Part shown: positions 42,667 through 51,675 of the stretch, piece by piece
Layout of the letters: each line of letters starts with the position of its first letter
Position numbering within the stretch: the stretch's first letter is position 1
Assembly (NCBI RefSeq): GCF_013374095.1
Contig: NZ_AP022672.1
Location: forward strand, 1,921,501-1,985,500
Length of the DNA stretch: 64,000 nucleotides
Origin: Sphingomonas sp. HMP6
Lineage (GTDB): Bacteria > Pseudomonadota > Alphaproteobacteria > Sphingomonadales > Sphingomonadaceae
Reading direction: 5' to 3'
The notes under the pieces: model-generated
Database searches by the model: none
Told to the model about the DNA's origin: nothing
The model's input: only the letters and a program-made list of their open reading frames with translations
Position numbers and translations under genes: made by a program

Positions 42667-43398
42667 TTATTTCGCACCCGCGGCGCGCAACACCGGTTCC
42701 AGCCCCGCCCAATCGGAAACCTTGTCGGCGACGGTGCCGTTGACGATGAAGGTCGGCGTTCCTGGGATGGTGTAGGTCTTGTTGGCGGCGGCGGTGTGCG
42801 CGACGATCGCGTCGAGCGCCTTGCGATCGGCCAGACACGCCGTCGCCCGCGCGACCGGCAAACCGGCTTTCACGACGAAATCGGTGTAGCCATAGAATTT
42901 GCCGAGATATGCCGCCACCGCATTGGGCGCGAGTTTCTGCAATTCGTCCTGCTTCACCTTCGGGATTTCGGCGTCGCGACCGATCAGCGCGCGCTGATTC
43001 GCCATCATTGCTTCAAGCAGCGGGAAGAAAGCACGGTCAGGCACGCAATGGCCGAGCAGGATCGGGGCAAGATCGATCGCGCCGTGGATCGGATAGTCGC
43101 GAAACTCGAACGAAACCTGCCCCGTCGCGACATAGCTTTTAGTCAGCAACGGCGCGCCGTTGACGGCAAACGCCGCGCAGGTCGGGCAAGTCCGTGCGCC
43201 ATATTCAATCAGCTTCACCTTGGCCGCCGGATTGCCCATGCGCAGCCCGCCCTCGGGCGTGCGGACGACGGTGCGGACCCAGTCGGGGCGTGCGGGGGCG
43301 CGCTTGGCGGGTGCCGCTTTCTTGACCGGGGCCGCGTTGGCCGCAGGAACCACCGACACCGCCGCTGCGAAAATCGCCGACATAACCAACCGCTTCAT
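42667..43398 (-). CDS. DsbA-family thiol:disulfide protein, copy 1
   Basis: 243 residues. Signal peptide MKRLVMSAIFAAAVSVVPAA, active site CPTC (RTCPTCAAF), cis-proline segment GTPTFIVNGTV and the shared YPIHGAIDLAPILLGHC. Unlike its neighbour it has no clear lipobox, so it may be free in the periplasm. Start overlaps the dciA stop (ATGA). Confidence 0.93.
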   Translation of the reverse strand: MKRLVMSAIFAAAVSVVPAANAAPVKKAAPAKRAPARPDWVRTVVRTPEGGLRMGNPAAKVKLIEYGARTCPTCAAFAVNGAPLLTKSYVATGQVSFEFRDYPIHGAIDLAPILLGHCVPDRAFFPLLEAMMANQRALIGRDAEIPKVKQDELQKLAPNAVAAYLGKFYGYTDFVVKAGLPVARATACLADRKALDAIVAHTAAANKTYTIPGTPTFIVNGTVADKVSDWAGLEPVLRAAGAK

Positions 43399-43919
43399 TC
43401 ATCCACTCCAATCACCGGCGCACCGCGCGTCGCCGCAACGCCTGCCGCGAGCGCCTCGAGCACCGCCTTCAATTCCGGGTCAGCAATGGTGCGCAGGCTC
43501 GCGCCGAGCTCGACCGGCACGGGCCTGAGCGACGGTGGCGCGGCGCGTGGCGCTGGCCCTGCCACATCGCCCTGCCGGATGTGTACGCGCGCAACCGCGG
43601 CATAGCCGAAGAAGCGGTTGACCCGCTCGATCACCTCGGGCGCGATATGCTGCATCATCGTCGCATGCGCACCACGCACCACAAGATTGAGCGTCCCGCC
43701 GGTGCGCTCACCATGCGGAAATTTGATCGATTCGGGCGTCGATACCCCGGCATAGCGCGGCCCCACGATTTCGCCCCAGCGGCTCACCACCGCGCTTTGC
43801 ACAAAGCCGAAGCGGCGGAAGGCCGCGCGCCCGGCATCAGGCAGCAATTCCGCGACCGAGCGCGCCCGCCCGCCGCGCGGCTTTTCAATCGGGGGGGCGG
43901 AGGGGCCGCGTTTGCTCAT
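43395..43919 (-). CDS. dciA: DUF721 protein, likely DnaB-loader DciA
   Basis: 174 residues. The DUF721 domain spans about residues 20-105 (FRRFGFVQSAVVSRWGEIVG, LNLVVRGAHATMMQHIAPEV, ERVNRFFG). DciA loads replicative helicase DnaB in most bacteria without DnaC. ATG 43919 (MSKRG) is preferred; ATG 43931 is possible. Divergent from mutY, with 26 bases between starts. Confidence 0.88.
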   Translation of the reverse strand: MSKRGPSAPPIEKPRGGRARSVAELLPDAGRAAFRRFGFVQSAVVSRWGEIVGPRYAGVSTPESIKFPHGERTGGTLNLVVRGAHATMMQHIAPEVIERVNRFFGYAAVARVHIRQGDVAGPAPRAAPPSLRPVPVELGASLRTIADPELKAVLEALAAGVAATRGAPVIGVDE

Positions 43920-43945
43920 CGCGCCGTCCATGCCATAGGCGGGGC

Positions 43946-45010
43946 GTGTCCGCCAAGCGCCCATCCAAAATCGCCCTCAAAACAGCCGACGCTCTGCTCG
44001 CTTGGTACGATCGGCACGCGCGCGCGCTGCCGTGGCGCGCCGCCCCAGGCAGCAACGCGCCTGATCCGTACCGCGTGTGGCTGTCGGAGATCATGCTGCA
44101 GCAAACCACTGTCGCCGCCGTCACACCCCGCTTCGCCGAATTCATCGCGCGCTGGCCGAGCGTAGAGGCGCTGGCGGCGGCACCCGAGGCCGATCTGATG
44201 GCCGCCTGGGCGGGGCTCGGTTACTATGCCCGCGCACGCAATCTCCACGCCTGCGCGCGCGCCGTGGTGGAGCGTGGCGGCTTCCCCGCGACCGAGGCGG
44301 GCTTGCGCGAACTCCCTGGCGTGGGCGCCTATACCGCCGCCGCGATCGCCGCGATCGCCTTTGGGGAGCGCGCGGTGGTGGTCGATGCCAATGTCGCGCG
44401 TGTGGTGGCGCGGTTGTTCGCGGTTGAACGGCCGCTCCCCGCTGCAATGCCCGACTTGCGCGCGGCAACCGACACGATCACGCCCGACGCGCGGGCCGGC
44501 GATTTCGCGCAGGCGATGATGGACCTGGGCTCGTCCGTCTGCACCCCGCGCAGACCCCGCTGTCTCGCCTGCCCGCTGTCCGCAGATTGCGCCGCTTACC
44601 GCACCGGGAACCCCGAAGGCTTCCCCATCAAAGCCGCCAAGCCAATCAAGCCGCAACGCTATGGCACGATCTTCTGGGCGGAGCATGCCGGCAGGGTGCT
44701 GCTCGTCACCCGCCCGCCACGCGGGCTGCTTGGCGGGATGCGCGCGCTGCCGACCGGGCCGTGGGCCGACACGCCGCCCGGCCTCGCCGATCCGCCGTTC
44801 GAAGCCGAGTGGCAGCTGCTGCCAAATACTGTCGCGCACGTCTTCACACACTTCCGGCTGGAACTCGCGCTTGCGGTCGCGCGCGCAGATGGGCAAGCGG
44901 GCGTTGAAGAACACTGCGGCGCCTATTGGGAGGCGACCGGGATCGACTCGGCGGGGTTGCCGACGGTGTTCGCTAAAGCGGCGACGGCCATCAGGAGGGC
45001 AAAATGGTAG
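43946..45010 (+). CDS. mutY: A/G-specific adenine glycosylase MutY
   Basis: 354 residues. The HhH region has LRELPGVGAYTAAAIAAIAF followed by catalytic Asp in VVVDANVARVVARL. The 4Fe-4S cluster is C-6-C-2-C-5-C (CTPRRPRCLACPLSADC). The C-terminal NUDIX-like 8-oxoG recognition domain (VAHVFTHFRLEL) follows. It removes adenine opposite 8-oxoguanine. GTG start 43946; the 3' end overlaps the next gene by 7 bases. Confidence 0.96.
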   Translation: MSAKRPSKIALKTADALLAWYDRHARALPWRAAPGSNAPDPYRVWLSEIMLQQTTVAAVTPRFAEFIARWPSVEALAAAPEADLMAAWAGLGYYARARNLHACARAVVERGGFPATEAGLRELPGVGAYTAAAIAAIAFGERAVVVDANVARVVARLFAVERPLPAAMPDLRAATDTITPDARAGDFAQAMMDLGSSVCTPRRPRCLACPLSADCAAYRTGNPEGFPIKAAKPIKPQRYGTIFWAEHAGRVLLVTRPPRGLLGGMRALPTGPWADTPPGLADPPFEAEWQLLPNTVAHVFTHFRLELALAVARADGQAGVEEHCGAYWEATGIDSAGLPTVFAKAATAIRRAKW

Positions 45011-46326
45011 CGATGCGGTTCAAAGTTGCGGCGGTAACGCTGCTGATCGTCGCGGGCGGCACGGCGGTTGCCCGACACGAAGTCGGCCTTTCCAGCCCCG
45101 CATCGGCCCTACCCCAGACGCAGAAGCTCTTCACCGACTATGTCGCCGAGAAAAAGATTCCCGGCGTCGTCGGCATTATCGGCCATGGCAATGGCCCCGC
45201 GACCGTGCTCGCCGCTGGCCATATCAGTGATGATCCCGGCGCGCCGCCCGCCGATCGCAACAGCCTGTGGCGCGTCTATTCGATGACCAAGCCGATCACC
45301 GCAATGGCGGCGATGATGCTGGTCGAGGATGGCAAGATCCGGCTCGATCAGCCGGTCAGCGACTTCATCCCCGCGTTCAAAAACATGCGCGTTCAGATCA
45401 GCGCCGACTCGCTCGAGAGCCGCCCCGCCACGCGCCCGATCACGATCCGCAACCTGCTGACGCATACCGCCGGCCTCGGCTATACGATCGTTACCAAGGG
45501 CCCGCTGCTCAAGGCGTATGAAGAGGCCGGGATCACCCCGTTCACCTCCGATGCCAAGACCGAGACGCAGAACCGCCTGCGCCGCCCCGCCACCCTGAAG
45601 GCGTTCGCCGACAAGGTCGCAACACTCCCGCTGATCGCCGAGCCGGGCACCAAATGGAGCTATTCGATCGGGCTCGACGTGATGGGTCGCGTGATCGAGG
45701 TCGCCGCGCGTCAGCCGTTCGACACCTTTCTGCAAAAGCGCATCTTCACGCCGCTGAAAATGCGGTCGAGCTATTTCACCGTGCCGGAGTCGGATGCACA
45801 CCGTCTGGCGACCGGCTATTTCATCACCGGGGCGACGACGCGCGTCCCGCTCGATCCGGGCGCGACCTCGGTTTATCTCCAGCCGCCCAGCTTCCCCTAT
45901 GGCGGCGCCGGGCTTGTCACCTCGGCGTCGGATTACGACCGCTTCCTCCACATGCTGCAGAATGGCGGCAGGCTCGACGGCGTGCGCGTGATGAAGACCG
46001 CCACCGTCAAGCTCGCCATGTCGAATCTGCTGCCAAAAGGTGTCAGCTATGGCGGCGCGGTTGCCGCGACCGGGGGAACGACCAACCCGCAAGGGTTCGG
46101 TGCGGGCGGATCGGTGGTGATCAACGCCACCCCCGGCGGCCCGGCCAAGGGCACTTATGGCTGGGGCGGTGCGGCCGGCACGATCGCCTGGGTCGATCCG
46201 GTAAATCAGGCGCGCGCGACGATCATGGTCAATTACCTGCCTGGCGACAAATGGCCGCTGCGGCCGGAATCGACCAAGACGATCTATGCCGATTTCGCAG
46301 CAGCACCGGTGCGGCGCACCAAGTGA
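45004..46326 (+). CDS. Class C beta-lactamase-fold serine hydrolase, exported
   Basis: 440 residues. A signal peptide or anchor (VAAVTLLIVAGGTAVA) precedes the hydrolase domain. The SxxK motif is YSMTKPIT (Ser about residue 95), the YxN-type site is YSIGLDVM, and the late GAAGTIAWVDPVNQAR segment holds the KTG-equivalent region. It is likely a carboxypeptidase or esterase rather than a true beta-lactamase. Overlaps mutY by 7 bases and nudC by 4 (GTGA). Confidence 0.9.
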   Translation: MVAMRFKVAAVTLLIVAGGTAVARHEVGLSSPASALPQTQKLFTDYVAEKKIPGVVGIIGHGNGPATVLAAGHISDDPGAPPADRNSLWRVYSMTKPITAMAAMMLVEDGKIRLDQPVSDFIPAFKNMRVQISADSLESRPATRPITIRNLLTHTAGLGYTIVTKGPLLKAYEEAGITPFTSDAKTETQNRLRRPATLKAFADKVATLPLIAEPGTKWSYSIGLDVMGRVIEVAARQPFDTFLQKRIFTPLKMRSSYFTVPESDAHRLATGYFITGATTRVPLDPGATSVYLQPPSFPYGGAGLVTSASDYDRFLHMLQNGGRLDGVRVMKTATVKLAMSNLLPKGVSYGGAVAATGGTTNPQGFGAGGSVVINATPGGPAKGTYGWGGAAGTIAWVDPVNQARATIMVNYLPGDKWPLRPESTKTIYADFAAAPVRRTK

Positions 46327-47219
46327 TCGCACCCGGCTTTACGGGCGGGATGCTCGACCGTGCCGACGCGCTGCGTCACGATGCGGACGCGCTGGCCGCG
46401 GCGCAGGGCGACTGGCGCGCGCGGCTGTTGAAGCTGGTCAATTTCGAGCCGGAGCTAACCGGCGACGGGCTGCTCGGCTGGACCACGCTGGCCGATGCGC
46501 CCGACGATGCCGAACTCGTCCTGCTCGGCCTCGACGAAGCCAAGCGCCCGCATTTCGCCGCCTACACGCCGGGGATGCGTGCGCCAGCGGCGCGATCGAT
46601 GCGGCTGTTCGGGATGCTCGACGCCTTTGCCCCCGGCGAAGCGGCGACCTATGCCGCGGCGCGCAGCGTGCTCGACTGGCACAGCCGCCACCAGTTCTGC
46701 GCCAATTGCGGGCACCAGACCGCGATGTTCCGCGCCGGATGGGGGCGGACTTGCCCGAACTGCAAGGCCGAGCATTTCCCGCGCGTCGACCCGGTCGTCA
46801 TCATGATCGCCGAACATGACGGGCGCGCGCTGCTCGGCCGACAACCCGCCTTCCCGCCGCGCCGTTACTCCGCGCTCGCGGGGTTCCTCGAACCCGGCGA
46901 ATCGATCGAGGAGGCGGTCGCGCGCGAGATCATGGAGGAGGCCGGCGTGCGCGTGTCGAACGTGCGCTACATCGCCAGCCAGCCCTGGCCCTTCCCCTCC
47001 TCGCTGATGATCGCGTGCGTCGGCATGGCAGAGGACGACGCGCTCACGATCGACACCCACGAGCTGGAAGATGCGATCTGGGTGGAACGCGATGTCGTGC
47101 GCGCCGTTCTCGCTGGTGAAGACGGCCCGTTTCTGCCGCCACCCCCCTATGCCATCGCGCACACCTTGCTAACCGCATGGGCGGCAGGGCATGGGGGCGC
47201 CCGAAAGGTGCACGAATGA
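46323..47219 (+). CDS. nudC: NAD+ diphosphatase / NUDIX protein NudC
   Basis: 298 residues, GTG start (MIAPGFTGGMLDRADALRHD). Zinc ribbon CANCGHQ…CPNCKAEHFPRVDPV at about residues 122-150. The NUDIX box is GFLEPGESIEEAVAREIMEE followed by AG, and SQPWPFPSSLM is the NudC-specific motif. It hydrolyses NAD(H) and NAD caps on RNA. Overlaps the preceding hydrolase gene by GTGA and the next gene by ATGA. Confidence 0.95.
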   Translation: MIAPGFTGGMLDRADALRHDADALAAAQGDWRARLLKLVNFEPELTGDGLLGWTTLADAPDDAELVLLGLDEAKRPHFAAYTPGMRAPAARSMRLFGMLDAFAPGEAATYAAARSVLDWHSRHQFCANCGHQTAMFRAGWGRTCPNCKAEHFPRVDPVVIMIAEHDGRALLGRQPAFPPRRYSALAGFLEPGESIEEAVAREIMEEAGVRVSNVRYIASQPWPFPSSLMIACVGMAEDDALTIDTHELEDAIWVERDVVRAVLAGEDGPFLPPPPYAIAHTLLTAWAAGHGGARKVHE

Positions 47220-48028
47220 CCGACATCAACGTCAACATCCAAGCGATTGCCGAAGCGAAGGACCTGTTCTGCCCGAAGGTCACCTGGGTCCATCACTGGA
47301 CCGACACGCTGTTCAGCTTCCGCATCGAACGCCCGCAAAGCTTCCGCTTCGTCTCGGGCGAGTTCATCATGATCGGCCTCGGCACGCCCGAGGGCAAGCC
47401 GCTGCTGCGCGCCTATTCGATCGTCAGCCCGGCATGGGAGGACCATCTCGAATTCTTCTCGGTCAAGGTGAAGGACGGCCCGCTCACCTCGCGGCTGCAG
47501 CATGTGAAGGTCGGCGATCACATCCTGTTGGGGCGTAAACCCACCGGCACGCTCGTCCCCGACGCGCTCGAAACCGGCGAGCATCTGCTGATGATCGGCA
47601 CCGGCACCGGCCTCGCGCCCTTTCTCTCGGTGCTGCGCGAACCCGACACGCATGAACGCTTCGGCAACATCGTGATCTCGCACACCGTGCGGCAGGCGGA
47701 AGAGCTCGCCTATCGCTCGATGCTCGAGGAAGACATTCGCACCGACGAGATTTTCGGCGAGCTGTTGAAAGACCGCTTCACCTATTACCCGACCGTCACG
47801 CGCGGCAGCTTCCACCGCCAGGGCCGCGTCACCGACCGCATCCGCGACGGCCGCTTCGCCGCCGATCTCGGTTTGCCGGCGGGCGATTTCAGCACGACGC
47901 GCTGGATGATCTGCGGCTCGATCGATTTCAACCGCGAGATGATCGAGATTCTGGAGGGCGCGGGGCTGAAAGAGGGCACGCGGAGCAATCCCGGGCAGTT
48001 CGTCGTGGAGCGTGCTTTCGTCGGGTGA
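47216..48028 (+). CDS. fpr: Ferredoxin-NADP+ reductase
   Basis: 270 residues. FAD-binding motif RAYSIVSPAWEDHLEF and the first NADP motif IGTGTGLAPFLSVLREPDTH are visible. NADP selection is in HTVRQAEELAYR, and the C-terminal segment is RSNPGQFVVERAFVG, typical of bacterial subclass FPR. It transfers electrons between NADPH and ferredoxin. ATG 47216 overlaps the nudC stop. Confidence 0.95.
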   Translation: MTDINVNIQAIAEAKDLFCPKVTWVHHWTDTLFSFRIERPQSFRFVSGEFIMIGLGTPEGKPLLRAYSIVSPAWEDHLEFFSVKVKDGPLTSRLQHVKVGDHILLGRKPTGTLVPDALETGEHLLMIGTGTGLAPFLSVLREPDTHERFGNIVISHTVRQAEELAYRSMLEEDIRTDEIFGELLKDRFTYYPTVTRGSFHRQGRVTDRIRDGRFAADLGLPAGDFSTTRWMICGSIDFNREMIEILEGAGLKEGTRSNPGQFVVERAFVG

Positions 48029-48078
48029 GGGGTTTGGGCACTGTGCTTAAAATCGGAAGCACCCGCCCTCCCCAATAC

Positions 48079-48167
48079 CGTTCGCCCTGAGCCTGTCGAA
48101 GGGCAGCGTGCCGCACGTCCGACGTCTATTGTGGCAAGCGGGGCTTCGACAGGCTCAGCCCGAACGG
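48079..48167. repeat. Family B inverted repeat pair
   Basis: CGTTCGCCCTGAGCCTGTCG is the inverse of CGACAGGCTCAGCCCGAACG (about 48148-48167). Confidence 0.85.
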
Positions 48168-48307
48168 ATGTTGTTGCTAGGCAACCCCCTCCTTCCCGCT
48201 TTCCTACGCCCCCATCATCTGTCAGCATCGCCCAGCAATGCTCTTGGACATCATCGGCATTTCGACATCCGGGCGCAAACCGTGTCCGCCCTCACCCGCA
48301 CATTATC

Positions 48308-48463
48308 CTCCCCCGCCAGGGGGAGGTGGCACGCGAAGCGTGACGGAGGGGGAGGTTGGCGATGCGCTCGGAAGGGTCGGCAAACGGCGGAGACAGCTTG
48401 AGAGCTGATCGCTGACCGCCCCCTCCGTCGCCTGCGGCGCCACCTCCCCCTAGCGGGGGAGGA
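48308..48463. repeat. Family C-related long inverted repeat
   Basis: Outer arms CCTCCCCCGCCAGGGGGAGG (left) and CCTCCCCCTAGCGGGGGAGG (right) enclose GTGGCACGCGAAGCGTGACG and its counterpart CGTCGCCTGCGGCGCCAC. Total about 155 bp, longer than other copies, so it may be a variant. Confidence 0.8.
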
Positions 48464-48625
48464 TTCGCGCCCTCGCCCGCACCCGCAAAAAACACCGCCG
48501 ATGTCGCGACTTTAGCGCGTTTGGTGTGACCTTAGCGTGGCCTTACGCGCTCACCGATTCCGCCAACCAACTGCGCGCGCAGAAAAAAATCGGGGATGAA
48601 ATCGACTGACGTGTGCAGCAGGTGG

Positions 48626-48901
48626 CTAGCGGACATTGCGCCTGAGCAGGTAAGCGTCCTGCGCTATCTGCTCCTCGACCGTGTAGAAGTGGTCTGGAAC
48701 ACCGTCCGCGGGCTTATAGTCGCCATAGCTGAGGCGTTCGTTATGCATTTGCATCGCCTGCTGCCACGACGAGGCCCAAATCTCGAACACGAAGTGCGAA
48801 CCCGGCATTAAATCGGGGCGCATTTGGTCGGCCCGCTCTTGCACGGGGCCAAATTCGCCGCCGTCCTCATTCTGCCAGTATTCGTGCAATAGTTTGGCCA
48901 T
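48626..48901 (-). CDS. Conserved hypothetical protein (91 aa)
   Basis: 91 residues, MAKLLHEYWQNEDGGEFGPV. Rich in aromatic and acidic residues with FVFEIWASSWQQAMQMHNER and YGDYKPADGVPDHFYTVEEQ. It looks like a small soluble protein known in sphingomonads as hypothetical, from memory. ATG 48901; GTG 48904 adds one residue. Lies 76 bases after the pheA stop on the same strand. Confidence 0.72.
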   Translation of the reverse strand: MAKLLHEYWQNEDGGEFGPVQERADQMRPDLMPGSHFVFEIWASSWQQAMQMHNERLSYGDYKPADGVPDHFYTVEEQIAQDAYLLRRNVR

Positions 48902-48977
48902 CACGTGGTCCTACGATGTCAGACGAATGTCCGCAGATAAGGCGATACCAGTCCCTCAATTTCCGACCAAAGCCCCC

Positions 48978-49868
48978 TCACCCCCGCTTGCGCGCCTGGC
49001 GGTACGTCCCCAGCACCCGCACCCATTTCGAATGGAACCCCAGTTCCTCCAGCGCATGGTCCAGCCCCGCCTCGCCCGGGCGTCCCTCGACATCGGCGTA
49101 GAATTCGGTTGCGGCAAAGCTGCCGCCGCGTTGATAGCTTTCCAGCTTGGTCATGTTGACGCCGTTGGTCGCAAAGCCGCCCATCGCCTTGTACAGCGCG
49201 GCGGGGACGTTTTTCACTTCGAAGATCAGCGTCGTCATCCACGCGCCCTCGCCGACCGGCGCATGACCCTCGCGCGCCAGCACCACAAAGCGCGTGGTGT
49301 TGTGCGCGGCATCGGCGATGTCGCTGGCGAGCGTCTGCAGCCCGTACAACGCCGCCGCCCCCGGCGGGGCGAGCGCCGCGAGCGTCGCGTCGCCGCGCTC
49401 CGCCACCAGCGCCGCCGCCCCCGCCGTATCGGGATAGGAAACCGGCACGATCCCCCGCTCACGCAGCCACAGCCGGCACTGGCCCAGCGCCTGCGGATGG
49501 CTCACCGCCTCGCGCACGCCATCGATCGCCCCCAGCCCCATCAGGGCGTAGCGAATGCCGAGGAAATGTTCGCCGGTGATCACCAGCCCCGACTCGGGCA
49601 GCAGGAAATGCATGTCGGCAACGCGACCGTGCAACGAATTCTCGATCGGGATGATCGCGCAATCGGCCCGCCCGTCACGCACCGCATCGATCGCATCGGC
49701 AAAATCGAAGCACGGCAGCGGCAGGCCGGTCGGGAAGGCTTCCAGCGCCGCGATATGCGAATTGGCCCCCGGCGCGCCCTGAAACGCTACGGCACGCGAC
49801 GGCTCGGCGGCAGCGGCGGCGGTCATCTGGGCGACGAGCGCGCGGGCGGGTTCGGGGAAGGCTTCCAT
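48978..49868 (-). CDS. pheA: Prephenate dehydratase
   Basis: 296 residues. The PDT domain has VAFQGAPGANSHIAALEAF and catalytic Thr motif NTTRFVVLA (about residue 195); IIPIENSLHGRVADMHFLL is conserved. An ACT domain for Phe feedback follows (GGFATNGVNMTKLESYQRGG). It is monofunctional and needs the separate chorismate mutase at 24777-25073. ATG 49868 is preferred over 49898. Confidence 0.95.
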   Translation of the reverse strand: MEAFPEPARALVAQMTAAAAAEPSRAVAFQGAPGANSHIAALEAFPTGLPLPCFDFADAIDAVRDGRADCAIIPIENSLHGRVADMHFLLPESGLVITGEHFLGIRYALMGLGAIDGVREAVSHPQALGQCRLWLRERGIVPVSYPDTAGAAALVAERGDATLAALAPPGAAALYGLQTLASDIADAAHNTTRFVVLAREGHAPVGEGAWMTTLIFEVKNVPAALYKAMGGFATNGVNMTKLESYQRGGSFAATEFYADVEGRPGEAGLDHALEELGFHSKWVRVLGTYRQARKRG

Positions 49869-50031
49869 GGGCGCGGGGACGTAACGACCGCATTGCACCC
49901 CGGCAACCCTTCGCAGCCCCGCTATGGCGCGGCGGCAAACCGGCTTGCGATGCGCCCCCCACGAACCTATGGGACACGCAACATTGCGGCCCTATCGGGG
50001 GCCGATCGGCGACAGAGGCATAAGGCGAGAC

Positions 50032-50703
50032 ATGGACAACCGCACCAACACGATCGCAGGCTGGGTTCTGGGCAGCATGATGGTAGCCGTCGCGGCTGGC
50101 ATCGGCGGCCATATGATCGTGCAGCCGATCAAGGCCGAAAAGGCCGGCTATCCGATCGAGGGTGCCGCCGAGGACGGCGGTGCCGGTGGCGCGGCCGTGC
50201 CCGACAAGCCGATCGCCGAATTGCTGGCGACCGCCGACACCGCGCACGGCACCGAAGTGTTCAAGAAGTGCAGCGCTTGCCACACCGTCGCGCAGGGCGG
50301 GGCCAACGGCATCGGCCCGAATCTGTGGGCGACCGTCGGCGAAGGCATTGCGCAGGGCAAGGCAGGCTATCCCTTCTCCGCTGCGCTGACGACCGCAGGT
50401 GCCGGCAAGAAGTGGGACTTCGAACAGCTCGACGCCTGGCTCAAATCGCCGCGTGGCTATGCCAATGGCACCAAGATGACCTTTGCCGGGCTGACCAGCG
50501 GTAAGGATCGCGCCGACGTGATCGCCTATCTCAACACGCAGGGCTCGAACCTGCCGCTCCCGGCGGCACCGGCTGGCGCGCCTGCCGCCACCGATGCGAA
50601 GGTCCCGCCGGCCGCCGGCGCCGCCGATCCGGGCGGCAAGGCAAGCGAGCCGACGGTAGGCATCGGCAGCAACACCACCGCCCCGGCGGCGGCTGGCAAG
50701 TAA
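50032..50703 (+). CDS. Membrane-anchored class I cytochrome c
   Basis: 223 residues. A single N-terminal membrane helix (TIAGWVLGSMMVAVAAGIGG) anchors a mono-heme cytochrome c552/CycM-type domain: heme-binding CSACH (about residue 81) and axial methionine in NGTKMTFAGL. A low-complexity Ala/Pro-rich tail follows. It probably carries electrons to cytochrome oxidase. Divergent from pheA. Confidence 0.94.
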   Translation: MDNRTNTIAGWVLGSMMVAVAAGIGGHMIVQPIKAEKAGYPIEGAAEDGGAGGAAVPDKPIAELLATADTAHGTEVFKKCSACHTVAQGGANGIGPNLWATVGEGIAQGKAGYPFSAALTTAGAGKKWDFEQLDAWLKSPRGYANGTKMTFAGLTSGKDRADVIAYLNTQGSNLPLPAAPAGAPAATDAKVPPAAGAADPGGKASEPTVGIGSNTTAPAAAGK

Positions 50704-50713
50704 CACGCGTTTC

Positions 50714-50739
50714 GCCCCTCCCCTTCAGGGGAGGGGCTA
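50714..50739. repeat. Short family C palindrome
   Basis: GCCCCTCCCC and GGGGAGGGGC around TTCA form a hairpin between convergent genes; it may end transcription. Confidence 0.7.
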
Positions 50740-50747
50740 AGACCGCC

Positions 50748-51638
50748 TCACTTGTCGCGATAAAATTCCTTCACCACCGCCCAGCCTTCCTCGGCGGTTT
50801 CGACGAAGGTGAAGATGCCAAGGTCCTTGGCCGACACCACGCCTTCCTCGACCAGCGCCTCGAAATTGACGACGCGCTCCCAGAATTTCCGACCGTAGAG
50901 CAGCACCGGGATCGGCGCGATCTTGCCGGTCTGGATCAGCGTCAGCAGCTCGAACAGTTCGTCGAACGTGCCGAACCCGCCCGGAAACGCCGCCAAAGCG
51001 CGGGCGTGGAGCAGGAAGTGCATCTTGCGCAGCGCGAAATAGTGGAACTGCATCGATAGCGCGGGCGTGACATAGGGGTTCGGCGCCTGTTCGTGCGGCA
51101 GCACGATGTTGAGCCCGATCGATTCGTATCCGGCCTCGGCGGCCCCACGATTCGCCGCCTCCATGATCGACGGGCCACCGCCCGAACACACGACGAAGTG
51201 GCGCTTGCCCTCCTCGTCGAGTGGAAAGGCACTGACCAATTGCGCCAGTTCATAGGCGACGGTGTAATATTTCGACTTCTCGACCAGGCTTTGCGCAATG
51301 CGGATCGCGGTATCGCCTTCGGCCTTTTCGAGCAGCGCCTGCGCTTTCACGGGCTCGGGAATGCGGGCCGATCCGTACATCACGAAGGTCGAGGCGATGT
51401 TCGCTTCGTCCATGATGAGCTGCGGCTTCAACAATTCGAGCTGGAAGCGGACCGGGCGCAGATCCTCGCGCAGCAGGAAATCCATGTCCTGAAAGGCGAG
51501 GCGGTAGGCCGGGTTTTCGGTTTGCGGCGTGCTGACGCCGGTCTTGGCGGTCTCGGCATCCTGGCGGGCGGGGGCGAAAACGCGCGATGGAACGTGGGTA
51601 TCGTGGGCGGGCGTGTCTGTTTTGGGGATATCACTCAT
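50748..51638 (-). CDS. LOG-family (TIGR00730) protein
   Basis: 296 residues. The Rossmann-like core has SGGGPSIMEAANRGAAEAG and PGGFGTFDELFELLTLIQTG, the PGGxGTxxE motif of cytokinin riboside 5'-phosphate phosphoribohydrolases (LOG). The N-terminal 100 residues are an extension seen in the longer bacterial form. It may hydrolyse nucleoside monophosphates such as AMP; role in bacteria uncertain. Confidence 0.92.
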   Translation of the reverse strand: MSDIPKTDTPAHDTHVPSRVFAPARQDAETAKTGVSTPQTENPAYRLAFQDMDFLLREDLRPVRFQLELLKPQLIMDEANIASTFVMYGSARIPEPVKAQALLEKAEGDTAIRIAQSLVEKSKYYTVAYELAQLVSAFPLDEEGKRHFVVCSGGGPSIMEAANRGAAEAGYESIGLNIVLPHEQAPNPYVTPALSMQFHYFALRKMHFLLHARALAAFPGGFGTFDELFELLTLIQTGKIAPIPVLLYGRKFWERVVNFEALVEEGVVSAKDLGIFTFVETAEEGWAVVKEFYRDK

Positions 51639-51675
51639 CCAGCGCCCCTAAGCCAAAATACCGCGCTTTTGAAGC

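Larger units (their letters stand above)
48029..48625. other. Gene-free, repeat-rich interval
   Basis: It holds one family B pair and one long family C relative (entered separately). The remaining 48168-48300 and 48470-48625 show no open frame with a start and no RNA structure I could support. The convergent ends of fpr and the 91-aa gene lie outside it. Confidence 0.6.

Noticed and set aside
50748..51638. LOG protein annotated as lysine decarboxylase
   Set aside because: The PGGxGTxxE motif belongs to LOG phosphoribohydrolases; the lysine decarboxylase label for this family is historical and unsupported.
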